From: Billgrantia antri
GTDB taxonomy: Bacteria > Pseudomonadota > Gammaproteobacteria > Pseudomonadales > Halomonadaceae
Direction: 5' to 3'
Length of the DNA stretch: 64,000 bases
Assembly: GCF_019430905.1 (NCBI RefSeq)
Contig: NZ_JAHYCA010000003.1
Span: forward strand, 1 to 64,000
Shown here: positions 17,726 to 26,644 of the stretch, piece after piece
How positions within the stretch are numbered: position 1 is the first letter of the stretch
Layout of the letters: every line of letters starts with the position of its first letter
The notes under the pieces: model-generated
Database searches by the model: none
The model's input: the letters and a program-made list of their open reading frames with translations, nothing else
What the model was told of the DNA's origin: nothing
Program-made: the position numbers and the translations under genes

Positions 17726-18929
17726 ATCACGCCCCAATCGACGACGCCTTATCCTGTTTCTTCTATTGATGGTGCTGGTAGGTCTCAATCTGAGGCCTGC
17801 CCTCTCTTCGCTCGCCCCGCTGCTGCTGCGCATCCAGGTTGAAACCGGCCTTTCGCCACTGGCCATCGGCGCCCTGACCACGCTGCCGGTGCTCTGCCTG
17901 GGTGTCTTCGCACCGCTGGCGCCATGGCTCGCCAAGCGCATAGGTCCCGAGCGTACACTGACCCTGGCCTTGGGTATCCTCATTGCCGGGCTGCTGCTGC
18001 GCGGCACCCCTAGTGTTCCGTCGCTTTTCATCGGCACCCTGCTTGCCGGTGCCGCCATCGGGATTGCCGGCACGCTGCTTCCGGCGTTGGTCAAGCGCGA
18101 GCTGCCCGGTGGGGCGGACCTGATGACGGGGGTCTATACCATGGCCTTGTGCCTGGGAGGCGCTCTCGGTGCGGGCCTGAGCATTCCTCTCGCCGATCTG
18201 CTGGGTGGTTGGCGTTTCAGCCTGATCAGTTGGGGCCTGCTCGCCGGCATCGCCCTGGTCGCCTGGGTATCGCTGATGCCACGCACGCCACGTGCCATAA
18301 CGACGCCGCAGGCCGGTGGCAGCATGCGCGAGCTGCTCGGGCAGCCGCTGGCTTGGCAGGTGATGCTGCTGATGGGCACGCAGTCTTCGCTGGCCTATAT
18401 CGTCTTCGGCTGGCTGCCGACGCTGCTCCAGAGCCGCGGCTACAGCGAAGCCGAGGCCGGCTGGCTGATGGGGGCTTCGGTCATGGTGCAACTGGTCTCG
18501 GCGCTGGGCGCACCGTGGCTCGCGCGTTTCGGCCGCGACCAGCGCCCGGCGCTGCTGCTGGTGCTAGGCTGCGTTGCGGGCGGCCTGTGGCTGCTGCTTC
18601 AGGCCGACATTCAATGGCGCTGGCCGGGCGTGGTGCTGCTGGGCTTGGGCCAGGGTGGCAGCTTCAGCCTTGCGCTGACCCTGATCGTGCTGCGTACGGC
18701 CAATTCGCGACTGTCCGGCAAGCTCTCCGGCCTGGCCCAGGGCGGCGGCTATACCCTGGCGGCCATGGGACCGCTGGCCGTGGGCGTGCTGTTGCAGCTC
18801 GAGGTTTCCCTCGATGCCATCACCTTAGTGCTGCTGCTCATCGTGGCCGCGGCTGCCGCCTTCGCCATGCTGGCCGGACGCAACCGTCGCCTCGATCTGG
18901 ACAAGAGCGGGAAGCTGTTCACGCATTAA
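17715..18929 (+). CDS. MFS transporter, CynX/NimT-like
   Basis: A 404-residue carrier with about 12 hydrophobic segments. The N-terminus NLRPALSSLAPLL near residue 23 is the signature of the CynX (cyanate)/NimT (2-nitroimidazole) group of the major facilitator superfamily. The central loop and second half contain WLPTLLQSRGYSEAEAG near residue 235, also usual in that group. I start it at the ATG at 17715, inside the end of the upstream gene; an earlier in-frame start would add a proline-rich stretch that is the out-of-frame shadow of that gene. The substrate cannot be deduced, and no cynS or cynT is near. Confidence 0.85.
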   Translation: MTTESRPNRRRLILFLLLMVLVGLNLRPALSSLAPLLLRIQVETGLSPLAIGALTTLPVLCLGVFAPLAPWLAKRIGPERTLTLALGILIAGLLLRGTPSVPSLFIGTLLAGAAIGIAGTLLPALVKRELPGGADLMTGVYTMALCLGGALGAGLSIPLADLLGGWRFSLISWGLLAGIALVAWVSLMPRTPRAITTPQAGGSMRELLGQPLAWQVMLLMGTQSSLAYIVFGWLPTLLQSRGYSEAEAGWLMGASVMVQLVSALGAPWLARFGRDQRPALLLVLGCVAGGLWLLLQADIQWRWPGVVLLGLGQGGSFSLALTLIVLRTANSRLSGKLSGLAQGGGYTLAAMGPLAVGVLLQLEVSLDAITLVLLLIVAAAAAFAMLAGRNRRLDLDKSGKLFTH

Positions 18930-18951
18930 CCCTTGCCAACCTGAACGCTGC

Positions 18952-18965
18952 TTGACCTCGATCAA
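18952..18965 (+). promoter_or_regulatory. FNR/Anr-like box upstream of the ABC efflux operon
   Basis: TTGACCTCGATCAA fits the FNR/Anr consensus TTGAT-N4-ATCAA with one mismatch (C for T). It ends 64 bases before the ATG of the ABC ATPase gene, a normal place for an activator site near -41.5. This would link the exporter to low oxygen. The match is visible; binding is inference. Confidence 0.5.
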
Positions 18966-19029
18966 CCATATGTCGACGCCTCGGCGTGCTAGCCTGTTTC
19001 TATTCTTTACATGAGGCAGTCCCTACGCC

Positions 19030-19809
19030 ATGTCCCGCGTCGTGTTCCAGGCCTGCGGCCTGAAGCGCTTCTACCCGATGGGCGAAATCACCATCCAGGC
19101 GCTGCGCGGCGTCGACCTGGAGCTGCATGCGGCAGAGCTGGTGGTAATGCTGGGCGCTTCCGGATCGGGCAAGTCCACCCTGCTCAACATCCTGGGCGGC
19201 CTGGACAGCCCCAGTGAGGGCTCGCTGCTTTATTATCCGAGCGACCCACGCGACTCTCACCACTCCGTCTCTCGTCACTCAAATAGCGATTCGCCCGCCC
19301 TGGCGCAGGGCATCGACCTGGCACGCGCCAACCAGCGGGAACTGACCCGCTTTCGCCGTCATCACGTCGGTTTCGTGTTCCAGTTCTACAACCTGATATC
19401 GAGTCTTACTGCGCGGGAGAACGTCGCCGTCGTCACCGATATCAGCCGCCACCCGCTGCCCCCCGAGGAGGCCCTGGCGCTGGTGGGTCTCGAACATCGC
19501 CTCGACCACTTCCCTTCGCAGCTCTCTGGCGGCGAGCAACAACGGGTTGCCATTGCCCGCGCCGTGGCCAAGCAGCCTGACGTGCTGCTATGCGACGAAC
19601 CCACCGGCGCCCTCGACTTCCAGACCGGCATCCGGGTGCTGGAAGTGCTCGAGCGTATCAATCGCGAAACCGGCACCACCGTGGCGATCATTACCCACAA
19701 CGAGGTGATCGGCGACATGGCCGATCGCATCGTGCGCCTGCGCGACGGCAGGGTCGAGCAGCTGCAGGTCAATGCCCAGCGCCGCATGCCGCACGAGCTG
19801 CGCTGGTAG
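19030..19809 (+). CDS. ABC transporter ATP-binding protein (LolD/MacB type)
   Basis: A 259-residue ATPase of the type VII exporter family. Walker A is GASGSGKST (42-50), the Q-loop is FVFQFYNL (near 115), the signature is [14 protein letters not shown] (near 165), Walker B is [12 protein letters not shown] and the H-loop is ITHN. After [10 protein letters not shown] the protein has an extra Ser/His/Asp-rich stretch of about 23 residues (70-92) that standard LolD-like ATPases lack. It begins an operon with an FtsX-type permease (15-base gap) and an adaptor protein. Confidence 0.92.
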   Translation: MSRVVFQACGLKRFYPMGEITIQALRGVDLELHAAELVVMLGASGSGKSTLLNILGGLDSPSEGSLLYYPSDPRDSHHSVSRHSNSDSPALAQGIDLARANQRELTRFRRHHVGFVFQFYNLISSLTARENVAVVTDISRHPLPPEEALALVGLEHRLDHFPSQLSGGEQQRVAIARAVAKQPDVLLCDEPTGALDFQTGIRVLEVLERINRETGTTVAIITHNEVIGDMADRIVRLRDGRVEQLQVNAQRRMPHELRW

Positions 19810-19823
19810 CCACGGACACAGGC

Positions 19824-22187
19824 ATGCAGACACTCGACCGCAAACTGTATCGCGACCTGTGGCGTCTCAAGGGTCAGGCGCTGGCCATTGCCCTGGTCAT
19901 CGCCAGCGGCGTGATGACGCTGATTCTCGCCGTTACCACCCTGGAAGCCTTGTCCGGTGCCCGCGACCGGTTCTATGCCAGTCATCACTTCGCCGAGGTA
20001 TTCGCCGAGGTCAAGCGCGCTCCCTTGGGCGTACTCGAGCAGCTGCAGCGAGTCGATGGCGTCAACCTGATCGAACCTCGGGTTCGTGCCACGGTTCGGC
20101 TGGCGGTACCCGGATACGGAGATCCGGTGCGCGGCCAGTTGCTGTCGCTGCCCGACGGCCGCCAGCCACTGCTCAATCGACTCCACCTGCTGAGCGGCAG
20201 CCTGCCGGAAGCCGGGCGCGACGACCAGGCCGTCGTCTCGGATGCCTTTGCCGAAGCGCATGGACTGCAACCGGGCGACACCCTGGAAGCGATCGTCAAC
20301 GGCCGTCATACCCGGCTGACGATCTCCGGCATCGCGCTGAGCCCCGAGTTTCTCTATCAGGCCGCTCCCACCGACCTGATGCCGGACTATCGCCGCTATG
20401 CGGTGCTATGGATGAATCAGCGTTCGCTATCCCGCGCCTACGGCATGGAAGGGGCCTTCAACAGCATCAGCCTGACGCTGCAGGCCGGGGCCAGTCAGGA
20501 CGACATCATCGATGCCCTCGACCTGGCGCTGGCCCGCTATGGCGCCACCGGGGCGCAGACCCGCCATGATCAGCAGTCGCATCGCTTCATCGAGGAGGAG
20601 CTCAACCAGCAGCGCATCATGGCCACCGTACTGCCGACGATCTTCCTGACGGTGTCGGCCTTCCTGCTCAACGTGGTGATGGGGCGCATCATCCAGACCC
20701 AGCGCGAGCAGTTGGCCATCCTCAAGGCCTTTGGCTATCACGACACCGAACTGGCTCGGCACTACGGCCTGCTGGCGGCATCGATCGTCACGCTCGGCTG
20801 GGTCATGGGCGTTGCGCTGGGCGGCTGGGCCGCCAGCGGTCTGGCCGAGGTCTATCGGGCGTATTTCCGCTTCCCCGAGATGCGCTTCGGCGTACCCGCC
20901 TGGGCATTGGCCCTGTCGTTCACGGTGACGCTATGCGCCGCCCTGGCTGGCACCTGGCATGCAGTATGGCGGGCAGTCAGGCGCCCGCCCGCAGAGGCAA
21001 TGCGTCCGCCGGCTCCGCACCGCTTTCGCCGCAGCTGGCTGGAGCGTTGCGTTCCCCCCGCCCTGCTCGGCAACGAAGGACGTATCGTGCTGCGCAACCT
21101 GGCCCGGCATCCAGCCAAGGCCGGCTTCTCCATCGTGGGTATTGCCCTGTCTGCCGGCCTGCTGATGATCGGCGCCTACCAGCTCGCCGCCGTGGAAAAG
21201 ATGATCGACCAGCAGTACCGCCAGGTACTGCAGATGGACGTCGAACTCACCTTCAACGAACCGACACCGGCACGGGCAGCCGGTGAATTGCGCCATCAGC
21301 CTGGCGTACTGGCGGTGGAAACCTGGCGCCGGGTGCCGGCGACACTGATTCATGGCCACCGCGAGTACCGTACCAGCCTGCTGGGAATGGAGCCGGAGCC
21401 ACAGCTGCGCCGGGTGCTCGATTCCCATGGCCAGGCTCAACCCGTGCCCGAAGCGGGAATCATGCTGACACGCCACCTGGCGGGGGTTCTCGATGCCAGG
21501 GTCGGCGATACGCTGGACGTGGCGGTCATGGAGGGGCGGCGCGAGCGCCTGCGCCTGCCGCTGACGGCCGTGGTGGACGAACCGCTGGGCGTCGGTGCCT
21601 ACCTGCGACGCGACACCCTCAACGCGCTGATGCATGAAGGTCCTGCGGTGAGCGGCGCCTGGCTGCTGATAGACCCCGCATACACTACCGAGCTGCATGC
21701 CGCATTGTGGGAGATGCCCATGGTGGCCTCGATCGGCCTGCTCAACGAGGCCGAGCGCGGCATTCGCGACTACATGGACGAGACCCTGCGCATGTTCGCG
21801 GTGATCTTCGTTGCCATCGCCTCCTCCATCGCCTTCGGCGTGGTCTACAACAATGCTCGTATCGCCTTCGCCGAGCGCGCCCGGGAGCTGGCGACCCTGC
21901 AGGTGCTGGGATACACCCGGGCGGAGGTCTCGCGGATACTGCTGGGAGAGATCGCCCTGCTCACCCTGGCAGCCATCCCGCTGGGCTGGGCCATCGGTAG
22001 CGTATTCGTTCGCCTGCTGCATACGGCTTTCAGCAACGACCTGTTCCGCATACCGCTGGTCTTCACCTCCCAGGTCTTCGGCTTTGCAGCCGCAGGCGTG
22101 CTGATCGCTTCAGTGGTGGTCGGCGTCCTCGTCTTCCGCCGCCTCGGACGTCTCGACAAGCTGCGCGTCCTCAAGGCCGTGGAGTGA
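19824..22187 (+). CDS. ABC transporter permease with two FtsX domains
   Basis: A 787-residue inner-membrane permease. One N-terminal helix (near 20-40) is followed by a large periplasmic domain, three helices (about 265-385), a linker, and a second copy of the helix/periplasm/three-helix plan ending at about 785. This is the two-FtsX-domain layout of the YbbP/LolC-like group. The ATG at 19824 is 15 bases after the ATPase stop and gives the typical opening LDRKLYRDLWRLKGQ; the frame is open further upstream but only as a shadow of the ATPase gene. The substrate is unknown; the neighbours suggest export across both membranes. Confidence 0.9.
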   Translation: MQTLDRKLYRDLWRLKGQALAIALVIASGVMTLILAVTTLEALSGARDRFYASHHFAEVFAEVKRAPLGVLEQLQRVDGVNLIEPRVRATVRLAVPGYGDPVRGQLLSLPDGRQPLLNRLHLLSGSLPEAGRDDQAVVSDAFAEAHGLQPGDTLEAIVNGRHTRLTISGIALSPEFLYQAAPTDLMPDYRRYAVLWMNQRSLSRAYGMEGAFNSISLTLQAGASQDDIIDALDLALARYGATGAQTRHDQQSHRFIEEELNQQRIMATVLPTIFLTVSAFLLNVVMGRIIQTQREQLAILKAFGYHDTELARHYGLLAASIVTLGWVMGVALGGWAASGLAEVYRAYFRFPEMRFGVPAWALALSFTVTLCAALAGTWHAVWRAVRRPPAEAMRPPAPHRFRRSWLERCVPPALLGNEGRIVLRNLARHPAKAGFSIVGIALSAGLLMIGAYQLAAVEKMIDQQYRQVLQMDVELTFNEPTPARAAGELRHQPGVLAVETWRRVPATLIHGHREYRTSLLGMEPEPQLRRVLDSHGQAQPVPEAGIMLTRHLAGVLDARVGDTLDVAVMEGRRERLRLPLTAVVDEPLGVGAYLRRDTLNALMHEGPAVSGAWLLIDPAYTTELHAALWEMPMVASIGLLNEAERGIRDYMDETLRMFAVIFVAIASSIAFGVVYNNARIAFAERARELATLQVLGYTRAEVSRILLGEIALLTLAAIPLGWAIGSVFVRLLHTAFSNDLFRIPLVFTSQVFGFAAAGVLIASVVVGVLVFRRLGRLDKLRVLKAVE

Positions 22188-22237
22188 CGATCCATGGCTC
22201 CAGTACAACAGGGAAAGAGCATGAACGGGGGAAGAGC

Positions 22238-23446
22238 ATGAATAAAGGTCGCCGTTGGATTCGCTACGCCATCTGGGCCGCGCTGGGACTAGCGCTGCTC
22301 GCCCTGCTGGCCTGGGCGCTGCGCCCCATGCCGGTGCCGGTCAACGTGGCGCGGGTCAGCGTGGGGCCTTTCACCGACTCGATCATCGAAGAGGGTCGTA
22401 CCCGCCTGCGTGATACCTGGAACGTCTCGGCACCGATCACGGGTTTTCTCCAGCGCGTGACGCTCGAAGAGGGCGATCGGGTCGCGGAAGGCGATACGCT
22501 GTTCCGCCTCGAGCCGAGCCCTGCTCCGGCGCTGGACGTGCGTACTCGACAGCAGGCAGAAGACAGCTTGCTGGCTGCTCAGGCCCGGCTACGTGCCGCC
22601 CAGGCCAACCTCGAGACGGCACGAGCCGACCGGCGATTCGCCGAGGCCGAGTATCAGCGCTATCGCCAGTTGCATGAACGCAGCCTCATCTCCACTGCCG
22701 AGCTGGAGCAGCGCCAGAACCAGCGTGACCGGCTTCGGGCGCTGGAAAATTCCGCTGCATCCGGGGTCGAGGTCGCGCGCTTCGAGGTGGAAAGCGCCAG
22801 GGCACTGCTCGCCGTGGCCAGCGGCCAGCGCAGCGAGTCGGACCAACCGGTACTTCAGGTGCGCGCACCGGTCTCGGGGCTGGTGCTGACACGCTACCGC
22901 TGTTGCGAGGGCAGCGTCGCGGCCGGTGAGCCGATCCTGGAGTTGGGCAGCCTCGACGACCTTGAGATTCAGGTCGATCTGCTTTCCATGGACGCCGTGC
23001 GCCTGCGTCCCGGCATGGGCGTCAACATCACCGGCTGGGGCGGCAAGCCGCTGACAGGCCACGTCAGGCGCATTGCGCCTTCCGGCTTCACCCGTACCTC
23101 GGCGCTGGGCGTGGACGAACAGCGGGTCCCCGTGATCGTGGACTTCGCCGATGGTCTCGACCTGGCCACGCTGGGCCTGGGCAGCGGCTTTCGTGTCGAT
23201 GCCGAATTTCTGGTCTGGGCGGCCGATGAGGTCCTGCAGATGCCTACCAGCGCACTGTTTCGCCACCAGGGAGAGTGGAGCGTCTTCGTGATCGAAGCGG
23301 GGCGCGCCGTGCACCGGCCAGTGGAATTGGGGCGACGCCAGGGGCTCGTCAGCCAAGTACTCTCGGGGCTCGAGGCGGGCGAAACGGTGATCACTCATCC
23401 CGGTGAACGAGTCGCGGAAGGCGTCAGAGTCAGAGCCGACGAGTGA
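22238..23446 (+). CDS. HlyD/MacA-type periplasmic adaptor protein
   Basis: A 402-residue membrane-fusion protein that would link the ABC permease to an outer-membrane channel. An N-terminal anchor (about residues 8-28) is followed by a lipoyl-like half, a long alpha-hairpin with coiled coil (about 95-195, rich in R, E, Q and A), the second lipoyl half (QVRAPVSGLVL near 207) and beta-barrel domains. The ATG at 22238 follows GGGGAA. A GTG at 22184 overlapping the permease stop (GTGA) is possible but adds a polar leader before the anchor. No TolC-type gene is near. Confidence 0.88.
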   Translation: MNKGRRWIRYAIWAALGLALLALLAWALRPMPVPVNVARVSVGPFTDSIIEEGRTRLRDTWNVSAPITGFLQRVTLEEGDRVAEGDTLFRLEPSPAPALDVRTRQQAEDSLLAAQARLRAAQANLETARADRRFAEAEYQRYRQLHERSLISTAELEQRQNQRDRLRALENSAASGVEVARFEVESARALLAVASGQRSESDQPVLQVRAPVSGLVLTRYRCCEGSVAAGEPILELGSLDDLEIQVDLLSMDAVRLRPGMGVNITGWGGKPLTGHVRRIAPSGFTRTSALGVDEQRVPVIVDFADGLDLATLGLGSGFRVDAEFLVWAADEVLQMPTSALFRHQGEWSVFVIEAGRAVHRPVELGRRQGLVSQVLSGLEAGETVITHPGERVAEGVRVRADE

Positions 23447-23527
23447 GTTCCCTAGCGACTCCCGTTATCATGTCGCTCGCTGCGCACTTTGGCGTGTCTC
23501 AACGAACCTCTGACCTCAGGAACTGCC

Positions 23528-24580
23528 ATGATCGAATCCGCCTCTTCCGACTGCCCCGTACTGGTGCTCTACACCGGCGGCACCCTGGGCATGATTCCCA
23601 GTGCCGAAGGGCTGGCCCCGGGAGGCGATATCGAGGCGAGGTTGCGACGGGCGCTGGCTGGCCTGCCCCCGAGCCGCCAGGCTAGCCTGCCACGCTTCAC
23701 CGTTCAGTCGACAAGCGACCCCATCGACTCGAGCGCGGCGACGCCCCGTGACTGGCAGCGCCTGGGCGCTTCCATCGCCGCCCAGGTGGGCGACTACGCC
23801 GGCGTGGTCCTCCTGCACGGCACCGACACCCTGTCCTGGACGGCTTCCAGCCTGGCCTATCAGCTACAGGGACTGGACCGCCCCGTGGTGGTGACCGGGG
23901 CCATGCACCCCCTGGAGAGCGAAGGCAGCGATGCGCTCGACAACATCGAACTCGCCCTGCGCTTCGCCGCCAAGCCGGAGCTGCAGGAAGTCGCCATCGC
24001 CTTCGCCGGGCGCCTGCTGCGGGGGGTGCGCACACGCAAGACTCACAGCGAGGCCGACGACGCCTTTGCCAGTTTCAACTACCCCGTGCTGGGCGAGCGC
24101 ATCGACGACGACGCGGTCCTCTATCCCGGTCGCGGACTCGAAGCCCAGCAGCGCGGCGCCCCTCGCTTCGAACTGCCGGACTATACCTCGCTGGCCGAGG
24201 GCGGCGTGGTCAGGCTCACGCTCTGGCCCGGGATCCAGCCCTGGCAGCTCGACGCCTGGCTCGGCGACAATCGAGTACGCGGTGCGCTGCTCGAGGTCTG
24301 GGGAGGGGGGAACGTTCCAGACGATCCTGAACTGGTCGGTGTGCTGGCCAAGGCCAGCGGCGAGGGCAAACTGCTTGCCGCGATCAGTCAGTGCCCGATC
24401 GGCGGCATTGCACCGGGGCATTACGCAGCCGGCCAAGGGCTGGTGCAGGCCGGGGTCCTCTCGGGGGACGCCATGACCTCGGAGGCCGCCATGACCAAGC
24501 TGGTACATCTCCTGGCGCAGCCGCTCGACGAGCAGGAGCGTCGCCGACGATTTCTCACACCGCTGGTCGGCGAGCGCTGA
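23528..24580 (+). CDS. L-asparaginase, type I (cytoplasmic)
   Basis: A 350-residue enzyme that hydrolyses L-asparagine to aspartate and ammonia. The nucleophile motif YTGGTLGM lies near residue 18 and the second catalytic motif LLHGTDTLSWTA near 97. VTGAMHPLESEGSDA near 125 is another conserved element. There is no signal peptide, which agrees with the cytoplasmic low-affinity type. The ATG at 23528 follows CAGGAA; an earlier in-frame start at 23489 adds residues without conservation. Confidence 0.9.
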   Translation: MIESASSDCPVLVLYTGGTLGMIPSAEGLAPGGDIEARLRRALAGLPPSRQASLPRFTVQSTSDPIDSSAATPRDWQRLGASIAAQVGDYAGVVLLHGTDTLSWTASSLAYQLQGLDRPVVVTGAMHPLESEGSDALDNIELALRFAAKPELQEVAIAFAGRLLRGVRTRKTHSEADDAFASFNYPVLGERIDDDAVLYPGRGLEAQQRGAPRFELPDYTSLAEGGVVRLTLWPGIQPWQLDAWLGDNRVRGALLEVWGGGNVPDDPELVGVLAKASGEGKLLAAISQCPIGGIAPGHYAAGQGLVQAGVLSGDAMTSEAAMTKLVHLLAQPLDEQERRRRFLTPLVGER

Positions 24581-24687
24581 TCCGGGCGGCGCCGGCCCGC
24601 CATGCCTGCCGCAGCGGCTGGCGTCTCGCCGCTGTCGGGCTAAGTTGAACGTAACGAAGCAAAACCCCAGGCGTAAGGAGTTGCAAC

Positions 24688-24924
24688 ATGGAGCATCCCG
24701 ACCACCCCTTCAGCGAGCTGTTCGAACAGTTGGGCCTTGCGGCCGATGAAGCCTCGATCAAGGCTTTCCTCGAGCAGCATGCCCCACTGCCGCCCGAAAT
24801 GGCCTTGTATCAGGCGCCTTTCTGGAATCCCGCTCAGGCCGAGTTCCTGTACACGGCGCTGGAGGAGGATGCAGACTGGGCGGAGGTCGTCGACCACCTC
24901 GATGCATCGTTGAGAAAGCAATAA
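24688..24924 (+). CDS. DUF2789 family protein
   Basis: A 78-residue protein with AAGGAG 7 bases before its ATG. It matches my memory of DUF2789: HPFSELFEQLGL at the start, IKAFLEQHAPLPPE in the middle, APFWNPAQAEFL near residue 44 and DADWAEVVDHLDASLR at the end. Function is unknown. The family is common in Pseudomonas and Halomonas relatives. It sits between asparaginase and an HDOD-GGDEF gene on the same strand. Confidence 0.85.
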   Translation: MEHPDHPFSELFEQLGLAADEASIKAFLEQHAPLPPEMALYQAPFWNPAQAEFLYTALEEDADWAEVVDHLDASLRKQ

Positions 24925-25002
24925 TTTTTCAAACGCTTGGTCGAATGCCGTTCTGCTAGGCTTGGCCGGGGACAACAAGAACCAATACGGGCGGGGAACA
25001 CT

Positions 25003-26565
25003 ATGCCGATCGATAGGATATCGATAGCGGAATCTTCTGACGTGGCCGGCCTCGCCACTCAAGCATTACCGCCCTTGCCCGAAGTCCTGCGAAGCCGACT
25101 GGCCGAATGCCGTACGCTGCCCAGCCTGCCGGCGGCGGCGGCGCGCTTGATTGCCATTGCCCGCTCTTCTGACCCCTGCCTTGCCGATTACGCCCGCGCC
25201 ATCGAGCAGGATCCCGCCCTTACCCTGCGACTCCTCTCAATGGCCAACAGCGCCTCCTATTCACGGGGCGGAAATACCGTTTCCACCTGCCTGGACGGCG
25301 TCTCGCGCATCGGTCTGGATGCGACGCTGGCCATCGCCTTGAGCTTCGGTCTCCCCCGCCCAGGAGCCAACGCCGTCCTCGACCATGAGTACCTGTGCCA
25401 GCGAGCCATCATCGCCGCCACCGCCACCCAGGAACTGGCCCAGCACCTGTGTCCTCACGAAGCCCCTCAGCTGTTCACCATCGCCCTGCTGCAGGACATC
25501 GGCATACTGGCTTTCGAGGCGCTGGATGGCGATGCCTATGCCGCGCACGTTCCCGACCTTCGCCAACACCAGAAGCTGAGCGAGGCCGAGCAAGAACGCT
25601 ACGGCTGCGATCACGCCCTGGTAGGAGCGTGGATCGCCATGAGCTGGGGCGTGCCCAGCCCCATTGCGCTGGGCATCATCGATAGCCATGGTCCGCTGGC
25701 CGACGGCGACGCGCGCAAGCTCTGCCTGCGCCTCTCGTGCCGCATCGCCGACTGCTGGCTCGCCGCTGACTCGGCCTCCGCCTTCAGCGCCCTGCTGCGC
25801 CAGCTGGCGTCGGTGGCCTCGCTGGACATCGTCATGTTGATGACGGTCATGCAGGAGCTGCAGCATCGCCTACCCTCACTGGCGCGCCTGTTCGAGATCA
25901 CCTGCCCGCCTGCCATCGACAGCACCCACCTGCTGGCCGAGGCCAAGGAGCTGCTGTTCGAGCAGAACCTGAAAATGACGATTCGGCTGGCCGAACAGCA
26001 GCGCGAACTGGAGGCGCTGCATGCCAGCCATGTCGTGCTCGACGAACAGCACCGCACCGATCATCTCACGCAGTTGGCCAATCGCCCCTGGCTGGAGAAG
26101 CGCCTCGACCAGCACTTCACGTGCGCCAAGCGTGCCCGACAGCCTCTTTCGGTGATGTTCATCGACCTCGACCACTTCAAGCGGATCAACGACCGCTTTG
26201 GGCACCGTTTCGGCGACGAGGTCCTGATCCACTTCGCCGCCGCGCTCAACAACATGGTGCGGGAAAGCGATATCGCGGGACGCTATGGCGGCGAGGAGTT
26301 CCTGGTCATCATGCCCAACACCCGCCGTCAGCATGCCGGCATCCTGGCCGACCGAATTCGCGAATACCTCGCCACCCAACCCTTGGCCCAGGCCGACGGC
26401 AAGCCGTTGCACGTGACCGCCTCCATCGGCATTGCCGATCTGGAAGATGGCGAATTCGAGGATGCCGCCAGCCTGGTCGACGCCGCAGACAAGGCCATGT
26501 ACCGCGTCAAGCACGACGGTCGTGACGGCGTGGGACACTACCATGAGCCGGACGCTTCCGATTGA
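25003..26565 (+). CDS. HDOD-GGDEF fusion: diguanylate cyclase
   Basis: A 520-residue signalling protein. Residues about 35-240 form an HDOD domain (SLPAAAARLIAIA at the start, ALLQDIGILAFEAL near 165), a module that usually serves protein interaction. A helical linker at 310-350 leads to a GGDEF domain with GGEEF at 429-433. The product-inhibition site RESD stands five residues before it, and metal-binding FIDLDHFK near 385 is intact. It should therefore make cyclic di-GMP and be feedback-inhibited. GCGGGG precedes the ATG at 25003; the frame open from 24937 is not supported. Confidence 0.9.
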   Translation: MPIDRISIAESSDVAGLATQALPPLPEVLRSRLAECRTLPSLPAAAARLIAIARSSDPCLADYARAIEQDPALTLRLLSMANSASYSRGGNTVSTCLDGVSRIGLDATLAIALSFGLPRPGANAVLDHEYLCQRAIIAATATQELAQHLCPHEAPQLFTIALLQDIGILAFEALDGDAYAAHVPDLRQHQKLSEAEQERYGCDHALVGAWIAMSWGVPSPIALGIIDSHGPLADGDARKLCLRLSCRIADCWLAADSASAFSALLRQLASVASLDIVMLMTVMQELQHRLPSLARLFEITCPPAIDSTHLLAEAKELLFEQNLKMTIRLAEQQRELEALHASHVVLDEQHRTDHLTQLANRPWLEKRLDQHFTCAKRARQPLSVMFIDLDHFKRINDRFGHRFGDEVLIHFAAALNNMVRESDIAGRYGGEEFLVIMPNTRRQHAGILADRIREYLATQPLAQADGKPLHVTASIGIADLEDGEFEDAASLVDAADKAMYRVKHDGRDGVGHYHEPDASD

Positions 26566-26590
26566 CTCTCACCGGATGCCTCGACAAGAC

Positions 26591-26619
26591 GACGAAGGCG
26601 GCCATTGGCCGCCTTCGTC
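26591..26619. terminator. Strong bidirectional hairpin between HDOD-GGDEF and trhP
   Basis: A perfect 13-base stem, GACGAAGGCGGCC / GGCCGCCTTCGTC, with an ATT loop between two convergent genes, 25 bases from each stop. The flanks carry only short A or T stretches. A shared terminator is the likely role. Confidence 0.75.
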
Positions 26620-26644
26620 ATCTTGATCCGACAGTCACAATGCC

